From positions 1,081,501 through 1,145,500 of the forward strand of contig JAOTOL010001476.1 of assembly GCA_034440575.1 (NCBI GenBank): 64,000 nucleotides of DNA. The letters are read 5' to 3'. This document shows positions 1 to 10,672 of this stretch, one piece after another. The position numbers and the translations under genes are program-made. The DNA comes from Imbricaverruca yamaguchii (lineage: Eukaryota > Arthropoda > Thecostraca > Neoverrucidae). Under the pieces are notes generated by a model that saw only the letters and a list, made by a program, of their open reading frames with translations, was not told the DNA's origin and ran no database searches. Position 1 is the first letter of the stretch; the number at the start of each line of letters is the position of its first letter.

Positions 1-640
1 GCCGTGCTGTCCGCAGCGTGATTCTGTCCGTGAAGTCACGCTACTGACCCGGAAGTGCTGACTGTCATCCTATCCCTCCCGACCCTCTCCGTAAGTCACG
101 CCATCGTCTGTAGTCACGCCATCGTCCGGAAGTCACGCCATCGTCTGTAGTCACGGCCATCGTCTGTAGTCACGCCATCGTTTGTATTCACGCCATCTTC
201 TGTAGTCACGCCATCGTCCGTAAGTCACGCCATCGTCTGTAGTCATGCCATCGTCCGTAAGTCACGCCATTGTCTGTAGTCACACCATCGTCCGTAAGTC
301 ACGCCATCGTCTGTAAGTCACGCCATCGTTTGTAAGTCACGCCATCGTCTGTAGTCACGCCATCGTCTGTAGTCACGCCATCGTCTGTAGTCACGCCATC
401 GTCCGTAAGTCACGCCATCGTCTGTAGTCACGCCATCGTCTGTAGTCATGCCATCGTCCGTAAGTCACGCCATCGTCTGTAAGTCACGCAATCGTCTGTA
501 AGTCCCGCCATCGTCTGTAGTCACGCCATCGTTTGTAGTCACGCCATCGTTTGTAAGTCACGCAATCATCTGTAAGTCACGCCATCGTCTGTAAGTAATG
601 CATGTGTCCTTAAGATACGCCATCGTAGAAGTCACACTGT
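1..640 (+). repeat. 18/19-bp minisatellite carrying GTAAGT
   Basis: Tandem copies of an 18-19-bp unit of the form GTCTGTAGTCACGCCATC fill this stretch; the first ~85 bases are degenerate. About a dozen units have the 19-bp form with CGTAAGTCACG, which contains the perfect 5' splice-site hexamer GTAAGT. The rest have lost one A (GTAGTC). No exon is recognised at the left edge because the window starts here. It lies upstream of and on the same strand as the CHGN gene, so it is probably intronic, but that is inference. Confidence 0.9.
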
Positions 641-892
641 GGTCTGTGTACATGATTGGATGTATGCTTTGAGATCTTCGAATTGGAGGGGAAATGAGTC
701 GCCCCAGACTAGGCAGGAGGTATACCTGCAGATGTCAAGCTGTTCTGTTCGTGCTTTTCAGTCAGTTTTGAGCATGTTTATCAAACAGCGGTGAGTTTCA
801 ATCATTTTTTTCAGCAATTCCCTTTACATTTGTACAAAAATGGAGGCTGAACGGACTATCACCGTCCCCTCAGTGTGCTGTGACACATGGTT
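641..892. other. unique spacer, nothing recognised
   Basis: Non-repetitive sequence between two minisatellites. No exon, RNA gene or element end is seen. Confidence 0.5.
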
Positions 893-1376
893 GTGCTCTG
901 TTTCAGCCGCGATGTGTAGTGCCGCTTCAGCTCGTTTCAGCTCCGATGTGTAGTGTTGTGACGCATGGCTATACTCTGTTTCAGCCGCGATCTGTAGTGC
1001 CGTTTCAGCTCCGATGTGTAGTGTTGTGACGCATGGCTGTACTCTGTTTCAGCCGCTGTAGTGCCGTTTCAGCTCCGATGTGTAGTGTTGTGACGCATGG
1101 CTATACTCTGTTTCAGCCGCGATCTGTAGTGCCGTTTCAGCTCCGATGTGTAGTGTTGTGACGCATGGCTGTACTCTGTTTCAGCCGCTGTAGTGCCGTT
1201 TCAGCTCCGATGTGTAGTGTTGTGACGCATGGCTGTACTCTGTTTCAGCCGCTGTAGTGCCGTTTCAGCTCCGATGTGTAGTGTTGTGACGCATGGCTGT
1301 ACTCTGTTTCAGTCGCTGTAGTGCCGTTTCAGCTCCGATGTGTAGTGTTGTGACGCATGGCTATACTCTGTTTCAG
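893..1376 (+). repeat. 62/68-bp minisatellite carrying TTTCAG acceptors
   Basis: About seven units of 62 or 68 bp; the length difference is a 6-bp segment after TTTCAGCCG. Each unit contains TTTCAG twice, once as ACTCTGTTTCAG and once as GCCGTTTCAG. The first is a good 3' splice site with a pyrimidine tract. The final ACTCTGTTTCAG ends at 1376 and is immediately followed by a candidate micro-exon, so the array runs into a splice junction. Confidence 0.9.
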
Positions 1377-1422
1377 CGACCCGTCTACCGCCATGGATCG
1401 TCGAGCTTCCGTGGGATTCCAG
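1377..1422 (+). CDS. candidate 46-bp micro-exon of the CHGN gene
   Basis: A 46-bp segment is bounded by CTCTGTTTCAG on the left and GTGAGTCACC, a strong donor, on the right. Read as 2 + 14 codons + 2 nt it has no stop and gives TRLPPWIVELPWDS. It leaves AG, which with the first G of the exon at 5367 makes an Arg codon, so the intron phase matches the downstream exon exactly. CHSY/CHPF-type chondroitin synthases have a W-x-x-F-T region just downstream of a variable linker, which fits this placement. Evidence is splice signals and phase only; 46 bp is too short for homology. It may instead be part of the repeat field with a chance donor. Confidence 0.42.
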
Positions 1423-1479
1423 GTGAGTCACCTGCACCAGTGCCCAGATGGATGCCTTGATGGCAGACCACACGACCAC

Positions 1480-1722
1480 GCCAATTGCCCACCCTCAGCC
1501 ACGTGCTGTAGGCAATGGTCCACCCTCAGCAGCCTGTTGTAGGCAATGGCCTCTCTTCAGGCGCGTGTTGTAGGCAATGGCCTCTCTTCAGGCGCGTGTT
1601 GTAGGCAATGGCCTCTCTTCAGGCGCGTGTTGTAGGCAATGGCCTCTCTTCAGGCGCGTGTTGTAGGCAATGGCCTCTCTTCAGGCGCGTGTTGTAGGCA
1701 ATGGCCCACCTTCAGCCAACAG
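1480..1722 (+). repeat. 31-bp minisatellite
   Basis: Six to eight copies of a 31-bp unit (GTTGTAGGCAATGGCCTCTC, then TTCAGGCGCGT). Each unit includes CTCTCTTCAG, another acceptor-like string. It begins ~60 bp after the candidate donor at 1423. The first copies are diverged, the middle ones identical. Confidence 0.9.
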
Positions 1723-2164
1723 TACAACAATTTGAAGACGTCATGTTAAGGCAAGGGCCTTCCATGACAATTTACCAAGGCGCGCTTCCAATGCAATAAC
1801 AAGGTACATCATAGTTTGATGGAAAGGAGTGTCTAGGCTTTCCGGATCCTGTAATCCATTTTGCGAGTCTTACGTCGATCAGACCAAGGAGCAAGGAGGT
1901 ATGGAGGCTGAGCCATGAGCTGTGATGGCCCATCGAATTTTCTGGCCGTACCATTGCAATCTTCTGAATAACATTATACTAATCAGGTCCCAAAATTTAA
2001 CCAAGTGAATTGGTAATTGAACCAAAATATCGGGTATCGTTAATGTCGGGAACAAACAAAAAGGAATAAAGGTGCTGCTTATTGTTTTTATCAGTGCTTA
2101 ACCCTTGGACTTTGTGCTCCTTTCTCGAGGCCGCGATTTGAAAACCTTACCAAGTTCCTGGACG
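1723..2164. other. AT-rich spacer, nothing recognised
   Basis: No coding stretch, repeat or element end is recognised. If the micro-exon at 1377 is real this is intron. Confidence 0.5.
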
Positions 2165-3016
2165 TTAACCCTCGCCGTCTTTCCGGTCAAATCCTCCCAC
2201 CACGTTTCGGGGGGGGTGAAGAACCTCCCATAAAACATAAACTAAGCGTCGCACGAAAACGAAAGCGGTGTCATCGGAAAGCGCTCGACATGTAGGGTTC
2301 GGGTCGACCCTCCAAAACAATTTCCCCCAAAAGTGACGTCACCACGGGGAGTAGATTTTCAAGACTTTTCACGACTTACATTATGTGTTTGACTCTGGGG
2401 AGTTCATTTTGGGGGATATATGGAAAAACAAAATGTATTTGGAATGAGAAAAGGACAGAGAAATCGACCAGGGCTATAATTTTTATGGCCCCCCAAAAAA
2501 ATACAAATAAAATCATTTTTTGGAAATTTCAAAATTTTGAGTTTTCAAGTTTTCTGATATTTTACTTTCCCAATGGGTAAAGCAGACCGAGAAACGTTGC
2601 TGCAAGTCAACTTGCCCTAATAAAAAATGCTTACTTTAGCCAGAATCCTGTATTTTAACTACAATTTGGCAAATGCGCAAAATTTATATGTTGTCAAAAA
2701 CGAAAAACATGAAAACTTCAACTCATACGTTTTATTACATCCGTAAAATAAGCAAACGCTGAAAGTTTCATTAAAATATCTGTATTCTTTAAAGCGTGAC
2801 GACTGGTTCAACTTTTTTGGAGGTGACCTCACTTGACCTTGACTAACTCGTTGACCCTAGACGACCTGACCTACAAATTTTGCATCAGCATGTCAAATTG
2901 ATGTGGGAAAAGGTACGCCAAATTTGGGCGCGCTGCCGCGCACTGTTCGTCCACTATCTGCGAAAAACCTGAGGGGGGCGGTTGTAGACCCCACTCCCCG
3001 AGGCGGGACGGGTTAA
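2165..3016 (+). mobile_element. TTAA-flanked MITE, piggyBac-like (copy 1)
   Basis: The segment begins TTAACCCTCGCC and ends GGCGGGACGGGTTAA, so both ends carry TTAA followed by a CCC-type terminus, as in piggyBac-like elements. The right ~200 bp match, in the same orientation, the reverse complement of the element at 40985-41623. Shared blocks include TTTGGAGGTGACCTCACTTG and the GCGCGCTGCCGCGC palindrome-rich terminus. No transposase frame is present, so it is non-autonomous. The left terminus is less conserved than the right. The superfamily assignment is inferred from the ends alone. Confidence 0.65.
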
Positions 3017-4560
3017 TATGTTATGTGTACAATTGCTTGCTATCATCTAATATAAAGACTGTTTATTTTATTTTCAGATAAATTATGCTAACGGAGCCAT
3101 AAATGTCAGCATTTCAACGTATCAATGTTCACCTTTGGAAACCTCTAAACATGCTAGAGTTTGGAACGAAAAGACAGCTCTCATCCACCTTACACCAAAT
3201 TCGACTCATGTTTACTGTTTGACACTTTAGTGACCTCTCTTAATCAGACAGGGAGGACATGTCTAGATCACTATTTCATCGTATATCCTTTGCGAAATTA
3301 GTGACAGTGAAGTCAAAATGTAGTACTTGTCCCGGTGGATGTGGTTACCTTATAACACATGAACTTTATCCCATTTTTGTCGCATGAGACCCGCAATTCT
3401 AGGCCAAAGTGGGGTCACCCTTTAGGCTTTGTTGTGCCGTGCAAGTACACCTGATAAATAATGGTGCCAGCACATACCTCGTCCGTGAGTGTCCTGCCGT
3501 GACTGCGCTTGGTTATCGACCCGATGTTCAGGTTTGACGCTTAAAACACCGCAAAAGCTTCCTGGGCATTGTATTGCTTCGGTGTAGGTGTAGTTATAGG
3601 TGATGAATACATTCATCCATCCAATAAATGCATGCCTTATTTTTATCATCGTGATAAGGCCTTAGTACAAGCTATCACTGGATAGCTGTCAGCGATCCAG
3701 ACGGAGCGAAACAAGCAGACTTCAGCCGCCACAGGCGAAGACTCCATATCCCGATGTTAAGCATGTGCTCTAAGGCCAAGACGATGGTTCCATTAGACCA
3801 GATTTATTGTATGGTCTTTTCAAGGTTGGAAACATGATCTCAAACATTCGCTTATCACAAACTCCTTGACTTTTCGCCTGATTGATCTAGACCTCGCAGA
3901 AACGAAATGGATCATGGGCTCAGGAACACCCTAGGTAGTGATTGTCAACAGAATATGGACAACACCGCAGCGTTACCCTCCATGTGACTTCCCGAAATAC
4001 CGGCCATTTACCGGTGACGTCATAACTTGGAGCAGGACAGGCTGTTTCTTAGCGAAAATCCTGATCGAGATGGAGTGATGAAGAACTAGCCTGCTTGCAC
4101 AGATCAGAACTGTTTTAATGTCGTACGTGGTCATTGTCCAAATTTTCCCTCGGATGACCTTGCTGGGCTGCGGAACTATTCCGGGAATAATTTGGACGCT
4201 GAAACCGAAACAGTATGTAGATAAACCAGTAAATGGAATAGATGGCATAACCTGCCTACGGAGTCACTGTTCAACCCTCCCGTGTCGCCATGGAAAGCAG
4301 TCTGATACATCGTTGTTCACCCCCTCCCCTCATTATCTTGCCAATTAGAGAATATAAGAATGCCACTCATAGGCGATTTTGCCTGCGCTTCTGCTGGCTC
4401 CATAACGATTTGTTGCACCATGCTGCGATATTTTGTGGAAACTAGCGTAGTCACGTACCGGCGCGCTTTCAGTCCTTGTGGATGCCAGGTAACCACAAGT
4501 GAATGCACCTTTAAACCAGTGAGCAGAAGCACCTTCTGAGGATCCGATCCCGAGCGTGGT
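3017..4560. other. non-coding spacer, nothing recognised
   Basis: Mixed-composition DNA with only short open frames on both strands and no family motif. Probably intron of the CHGN gene if the micro-exon is real. Confidence 0.5.
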
Positions 4561-5366
4561 TCAATGTTCCCGTTCTGCGGACAGGAGTCCGTCCTGGACT
4601 CTGTTCACTGTTTCCGTTATGACGACAGGAGTCCGTCCTGGACTCTGTTCACTGTTGCCGGTATGACGACAGGAGTCCGTCCTGAACTCTGTTCACTGTT
4701 GCCGTTCTGAGGACAGGAGTCCGTCCTGAACTCTGTTCACTGTTGCCGTTATGATGACAGGAGTCCGTCCTGGACTCTGTTCACTGTTGCCGTTATGATG
4801 ACAGGAGTCCGTCCTGGACTCTGTTCACTGTTGCCGTTATGACGACAGGAGTCCGTCCTGGACTCTGTTCACTGTTGCCGTTATGATGACAGGAGTCCGT
4901 CCTGGACTCTGTTCACTGTTGCCGTTATGACGACAGGAGCCCGTCCTGGACTGTGTTCACTGTTGCCGTTATGACGACAGGAGCCCGTCCTGAACTCTGT
5001 TCACTGTTGCCGTTATGACGACAGGAGTCCGTCCTGAACTCTGTTCACTGTTGCCGTTCTGAGGACAGGAGTCCGTCCTGGACTCTGTTCACTGTTGCCG
5101 TTATGACGACAGGAGTCCGTCCTGAACTCTGTTCACTGTTGCCGTTTGAGACGAGTCCGTCCTGGACTCTGTTCATGTTGCCGTTCTAGACAAGTCCGTC
5201 CTGGACTCTGTTCACTGTTGCCGTTATGACGACAGGAGCCCGTCCTGGACTTGTTCACTGTTGCCGTTATGACGACAGGAGTCCGTCCTGGACTCTGTTC
5301 ACTGTTGCCGTTATGACGACAGGAGCCCGTCCTGGACTGTGTTCACTGTTGCCGTTATGACGACAG
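4561..5366 (+). repeat. 44-bp minisatellite derived from an intron-exon junction
   Basis: About 18 copies of a 44-bp unit; for example, GACAGG recurs at 4624 and 4668. The unit starts GACGACAGGAGTCCGTCCTG and continues GACTCTGTTCAC. The last copy flows into the CHGN exon, whose junction reads GACGACAG|GAACCCGTCGTG then GACGCTGTTCAC. This matches the unit over ~32 bases with four mismatches. Every unit therefore holds a copy of the 3' splice site and about 24 bases of exon start. Two units near 5145-5190 carry small deletions. Confidence 0.92.
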
Positions 5367-6552
5367 GAACCCGTCGTGGACGCTGTTCACCCGGGACCAC
5401 GTGTTCACCACGATCGGCGACAAGGTGCTAGGGCGGCTCAACGACACCGGCAGCCTGCGCACCAATCTGGTGTCGGTGGTGGCCGACGCGGTAGCGACGC
5501 TGAATCGACGCACCGTCCCGAACCGCCGTCAGTACACGCTGGCTGACTTCGTGGAGGGCATGTTCCGGTTCGTGCCGGACGTCGGCATCAGCTACCAGCT
5601 GCTGTTCCGCAGCCTGACGAGCGCCAGCGCCGTGGAGCGAGTGGCCGTGAGGCGGCCGCTGGCGGCGGCCACCTTCGCCGTGTCGACCAGCGCCGGCGAC
5701 GAGCCCGTCTGGCTGGTGGTCGGCTACTACGACCGGGCCGGCCAGCTGCGCCGCTTCCTGGCCATGTTCGCCGAGCTGGCGACGCTGCGCCGCCAGCCGC
5801 TCGGCCTGGTGCTGGTGTTCTTCTGGGGCGGCGCGGCGGCGCGCCGGCCGCTGGCGGCGCACTACCGCCAGGTGCGCGAGACCGTGGACGAGATCAACGG
5901 CCGGTGCGGACGGCGCGCCGTGCGGCTGCTGAGCGAGCCGGGCGCGTTCTCTCGCGGTCGCGCCATGCTGAACGGCGCCGCCGCTCTGCACGACCTGGCC
6001 GACGACGCGCTGCTCTTCCTGGCCGACGTCGACCTGGTGTTCGGCGAACGCATGCTGCAGCGCTGTCGGATAAACGCGGCGCCCGGCCGGCGCGCCTACT
6101 TCCCGATCACCTTCACCGCCTACAACCCGGACCTGTTCGCAGCGGCCCACAACCGGACGCGGCCGCACGCGCTGGCGCGGCCGCCCTTCGCGCGCGACGT
6201 CGGCTTCTGGATCGTCTACGGCTTCGGCATGAGCTGCGTCTACCGGTCCGACTTCATGGCGCTGACGGACAGCCGGCTGGACGTTAGCGGCTGGGGCAGC
6301 GAGGACGACCTCCTGCACGGCTGGTTCGCCGCCAGCGCGATCGAGGTGGTGCGCGCTCCAGACCCCGACCTGGTGCACCTGTTCCACCACAAGACGTGCG
6401 CGGCCGGTCTGAGCGCCGCGCAGTACAGGTCGTGCGTCGGCACCAAGCTGAACAACGAGGCGTCCGGCGCCACCTGGGCTAGGTGGGCGCTCAGGCTGAT
6501 GAACAGCACCGACCCGGGCGCCGACATGAAACGCGTGCTGCGACCCTTGTGA
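5367..6552 (+). CDS. chondroitin N-acetylgalactosaminyltransferase (CHGN) domain, terminal exon
   Basis: A 1186-bp terminal exon: acceptor GACGACAG before 5367, stop TGA at 6550-6552, 394 residues, very high third-position GC. It encodes the catalytic half of a CHGN-domain Golgi glycosyltransferase (CHSY/CHPF/CSGALNACT relatives) that adds GalNAc from UDP-GalNAc to chondroitin. Visible motifs, numbered from the exon start: SWTLFTRDHVF (~3-13); YTLADFVEG before the donor-binding fold (~50); a DxD-type metal site in FLADVDLVF (~213); FGFGMSCVYRSDF; GWGSEDDLL, the conserved GW-x-ED acceptor-site motif; then LVHLFHH-KTC and QYRSCVGTK at the C terminus. Full-length relatives are 500-800 residues with an N-terminal membrane anchor, so this is only the C-terminal part and upstream exons lie partly outside the window. 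Whether it is a synthase, polymerising factor or initiating transferase cannot be decided from this exon. A 462-codon antisense frame over it is a GC-rich shadow. Confidence 0.9.
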
Positions 6553-7033
6553 TCTCGCCCGCGACCATGCCGGGGGACGAGTAGTCTGCGGGTAGGTTGC
6601 CGGTCTCACAATCGAACGGCTGTGGCCTCGAGTCGCGCCTGTCGCTACTCTTCGCCCGCGACCAGTCGGCGTGACTGGCGACGCTGCTTGACTCGACGGC
6701 CGACGTGTTGTAAGACTGATAGCCACCACCGCGACCGCACCGGGCACCCAGCCGCGGGTGTTGTGCTGCTGCGCTCGAAGACCGATCTTCGTCACACCGA
6801 TACCGGCAGCCAGCACTGAAGCTGGGACACACTGTGCGAAACTCGAGGCGACTTGTCACCAATTACACCGGCGGCCAGCACTGAAGCCGGGACTCACCGT
6901 GGGAAACTCGAGGCGACTTGTCACTGTGCGGATGGGCCGAAGCTGTTAAATTGGCCGTGAGCCTCAGCTGGTCGCAGCCGTTCGCTGTCGCCGACGGAGC
7001 AGGCCGCTGCGAGTCCTCACGCACCCGTCACGC
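6553..7033. other. 3' flank of the CHGN gene with a diverged SINE-like piece
   Basis: No poly(A) signal AATAAA is obvious. At ~6655-6695 the text CGCCCGCGACCAGTCGGCGT resembles the body of the tRNA-derived SINE family seen at 34690-34941 (CGCCCGCGACCAATCGGCGT there). That suggests an old fragment of that family. Around 6795-6930 a ~66-bp stretch (GCCAGCACTGAAGC) occurs twice. Confidence 0.45.
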
Positions 7034-7063
7034 TGACGTCACGCTGACGTCACGCTGACGTCA
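7034..7063 (+). promoter_or_regulatory. three tandem TGACGTCA (CRE-type) sites
   Basis: Perfect palindromes TGACGTCA occur at 7034-7041, 7045-7052 and 7056-7063, spaced 11 bp, i.e. about one helical turn. TGACGTCA is the consensus site for CREB/ATF bZIP factors. In this window it could equally be a short 11-bp minisatellite (TGACGTCACGC). No transcription start is visible nearby. Confidence 0.35.
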
Positions 7064-7283
7064 CGCCGAACATCGGAGGCGTTCTTCACGGCTGCAGAGC
7101 AACCTTTTCGAGGCCCTGCAGACTCGTTCGTTGTCAGGTTATTTGGCGCGCTCCTACAGGTTATTTTTTTTTCATGCGAACGTTTCACTTCAGTTCGTTG
7201 AAAAAAGTATCACAGCTCTGGTGCTCCCTGGAAGGGGTTGGTGAATAATTGCGGGGTGCGCTCTGGCCGTGACGGACTAGAGG

Positions 7284-7391
7284 CCCCAGAGCTGATGACA
7301 TTCCATCAGCCCCAGAGCTGATGACATTCCATCAGCCCCAGAGCTGATGACATTCCATCAGCCCCAGAGCTGATGACATTCCACTCCTGCG
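7284..7391 (+). repeat. 26-bp tandem repeat
   Basis: Four copies of CCCCAGAGCTGATGACATTC followed by CATCAG. The last copy is incomplete. The intervening DNA to 8338 is plain spacer with no recognised feature. Confidence 0.9.
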
Positions 7392-8338
7392 GGAGCTGAT
7401 GGTACGACATGTGGACACGACGGCTGGGGCCGTGGGCTGAAGCTTTGGCGGGTCCCAACGAGACATCTTCTCGTCTGGATGAGACGGTGTCTTGCCGGCG
7501 GAGACTGAGGGGAAACGGAGGGATTCGCCTTACATGTCCGAGAGGCCAACCGCTACAGCATGTTAACACTTCCCATCGTGAGAGCGCAGGATTGCGCTAC
7601 AATCATGTTAGTACGAGATGTCGTTTTTTAACTGTCATTACTACTGTGTTTTGTTGTTGGTTGTCATTATGCAGTTCCATTTAGCTAGTTTCATAGCCAC
7701 ATGACAAGCTCCCACAGCTTGATTTTCGGGGATCACCGGATATCTTTGTACAGGCCTCGCCGCCTATGAGGTAGTTGTAAATACATCGCAGCCGAGTGGT
7801 AACCACGTGTCGTCTTTAAAGTCGCCAGGTCGCCGCGTGACTTGAAGCGTCACAGCCACCGCACGGTCTATGCCTGAAGGCGCTGTAGGACATCCAGCGT
7901 CTCAATCTACACAGGAAACACTTGTGGTTGCATCGAACTGTTGGAGAAAATGACGCAAATGCTTTAGCCAACACTAAGGAAATGACTAAATCGTGATTCA
8001 GACAAGCATATCAGACCCGGCCTTCGCTTGCCAGTCTGGCCAATAGAGAACTACTCATTCTGTTCGCGCCATCGTTCCGCAAACAAACAGAAAAAAAACA
8101 AAATATCATGCCAGAAGATACTTCTCACAGCGAATCCCAGCTAGTGCGCGCCCCGAAGAGTAATGTCGGAAGAAGACTTCATGTGTGAGTATAACTGTTT
8201 CAGTTTGTCGGCTAATTCACGACTGACACTTGTCTACTTTGTCTACTTCGGGGTACACCAAGACAGCTCCAGGGGCAAAAATACTCGTAAATCAGCCAGG
8301 GGGTTGGGATGGTGAAAATACCATTAATTCGACCTGTG
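7392..8338. other. spacer, nothing recognised
   Basis: Short open frames only. No motif, SINE box or repeat structure is seen. Confidence 0.5.
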
Positions 8339-10672
8339 GGGTGCTGGGGAGCATGCGGGAGCATGGGGAGCATGCGGGAGCATGGGGAGCATGGGGAGCA
8401 TGCGGGAGCATGGGGAGCATGCGGGAGCATGGGGAGCATGCTGGGGAGCATGGGGAGCAGGGAGCATGGGGAGCATGGGGAGCATGGGGGCATGGGGAGC
8501 ATGGGGAGCATGCGGGAGCATGGGGAGCATGCGGGAGCATGGGGAGCATGGGAGCATGGGGAGCATGGGGAGCATGGGGAGCATGCGGGAGCATGGGGAG
8601 CATGGGGAGCATGGGGAGCATGCGGGAGCATGGGGAGCATGCGGGAGCATGGGGAGCATGCGGGAGCATGGGGAGCATGCGGGAGCATGGGGAGCATGCG
8701 GGAGCATGGGGAGCATGGGGAGCATGGGGAGCATGGGGAGCATGGGGCATGGGGAGCATGGGGAGCATGGGGAGCATGCGGGAGCATGGGGAGCATGGGG
8801 AGCATGCGGGAGCATGGGGAGCATGGGGAGCATGGGGGGCATGGGGAGCATGGGGAGCATGGGGAGCATGGGGAGCATGCAGGAGCATGGGGAGCATGCT
8901 GGGAGCATGCGGGAGCATGGGGAGCATGGGGGCATGGGGAGCATGGGGAGCATGGGGAGCATGGGGAGCATGCGGGAGCATGGGGAGCATGGGGGAGCAT
9001 GGGGAGCATGGGGGGGCATGCAGGGGCATGGGGAGCATGGGGAGCATGGGGAGCATGGGGAGCATGGGGAGCATGGGGAGCATGGGGAGCATGGGGAGCA
9101 TGGGGAGCATGGGGAGCATGGGGAGCATGGGGAGCATGGGGAGCATGGGGAGCATGGGGAGCATGGGGAGCATGGGGAGCATGGGGAGCATGGGGAGCAT
9201 GGGGAGCATGGGGAGCATGGGGAGCATGGGGAGCATGCGGGGGAGCATGGGGAGCATGCGGGAGCATGGGGAGCATGGGGAGCATGGGGAGCATGGGGAG
9301 CATGGGGAGCATGCGGGGAGCATGGGGAGCATGGGGAGCATGGGGAGCATGGGGGCATGGGGGAGCATGCGGGAGCATGGGGAGCATGCGGGAGCATGGG
9401 GAGCATGCGGGAGCATGGGGGCATGGGGAGCATGGGGAGCATGGGGAGCATGGGGAGCATGGGGAGCATGGGGAGCATGGGGAGCATGGGGAGCATGGGG
9501 AGCATGGGGAGCATGGGGGCATGGGGAGCATGCGGGAGCATGGGGAGCATGCGGGAGCATGGGGAGCATGCGGGAGCATGGGGAGCATGGGGAGCATGGG
9601 GAGCATGGGGAGCATGGGGAGCATGGGGAGCATGGGGAGCATGGGAGCATGGGGAGCATGGCATGGGGAGCATGGGGGAGCATGGGGAGCATGGGGGCAT
9701 GGGGAGCAGGGGAGCATGGGGGCATGGGGGTGGGGAGGATGGGGAGCATGGGGAGCATGGGGGCATGGGGAGCATGGGGGCATGGGGAGCATGGGGGAGC
9801 ATGCGGGAGCATGGGGGCATGGGGAGCATGGGGAGCATGGGGAGCATGCGGGAGCATGGGGGATGGGGAGCATGGGGAGCATGGGGAGCATGGGGAGCAT
9901 GGGGAGCATGGGGAGCATGGGGGCATGGGGAGCATGGGGAGCATGGGGGCATGGGGAGCATGCGGGAGCATGGGGAGCATGGGGAGCATGGGGAGCATGC
10001 GGGAGCATGGGGAGCATGGGGAGCATGGGGAGCATGCGGGAGCATGGGGAGCATGGGGAGCATGGGGAGCATGGGGGCATGGGGAGCATGCATGGGGCAT
10101 GGGGAGCATGCGGGAGCATGGGGAGCATGGGGGCATGCGGGAGCATGGGGAGCATGCGGGGGCATGGGGAGCATGCGGGAGCATGGGGAGCATGCAGCAT
10201 GGGGAGCATGGGGGGGGAGCATGGGGGCATGGGGAGCATGCGGGAGCATGGGGGCATGCGGGAGCATGGGCATGGGGAGCATGGGGAGCATGCGGGAGCA
10301 TGGGGAGCATGGGGAGCATGCGGGAGCATGGGGAGCATGCGGGAGCATGGGGAGCATGCGGGAGCATGGGGAGCATGCGGGAGCATGGGGAGCATGCAGG
10401 AGCATGGGGAGCATGCGGGAGCATGGGGAGCATGCGGGAGCATGGGGAGCATGCGGGAGCATGGGGAGCATGCGGGAGCATGGGGAGCATGCGGGAGCAT
10501 GGGGAGCATGGGGAGCATGGGGAGCATGCGGGAGCATGGGGAGCATGCGGGAGCATGGGGAGCATGGGGAGCATGCGGGAGCATGGGGAGCATGCGGGAG
10601 CATGGGGAGCATGCGGGAGCATGGGGAGCATACGGGAGCATGGGGAGCATGCGGGAGCATGGGGAGCATGCG
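8339..10672 (+). repeat. 2.3-kb G-rich minisatellite (9/10-bp units)
   Basis: About 250 copies of GGGGAGCAT (9 bp) mixed with a 10-bp variant reached through GCATGCGGG. At both ends the two alternate as a regular 19-bp compound unit, while the middle holds long runs of the plain 9-mer (about 9030-9230). Scattered indels (GGGGGCAT, GGGGCAT) shift the phase. The unit has no stop codon in several frames, so 780-850-codon frames run through both strands; these are artefacts of repetition. Four-G runs separated by 5-nt loops give continuous G-quadruplex potential on the + strand. Confidence 0.95.

Noticed and set aside
5428..6816. 462-codon antisense frame over the CHGN exon
   Set aside because: GC-rich codons on the coding strand remove stops from the other strand. 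The antisense product is low-complexity and has no motif.
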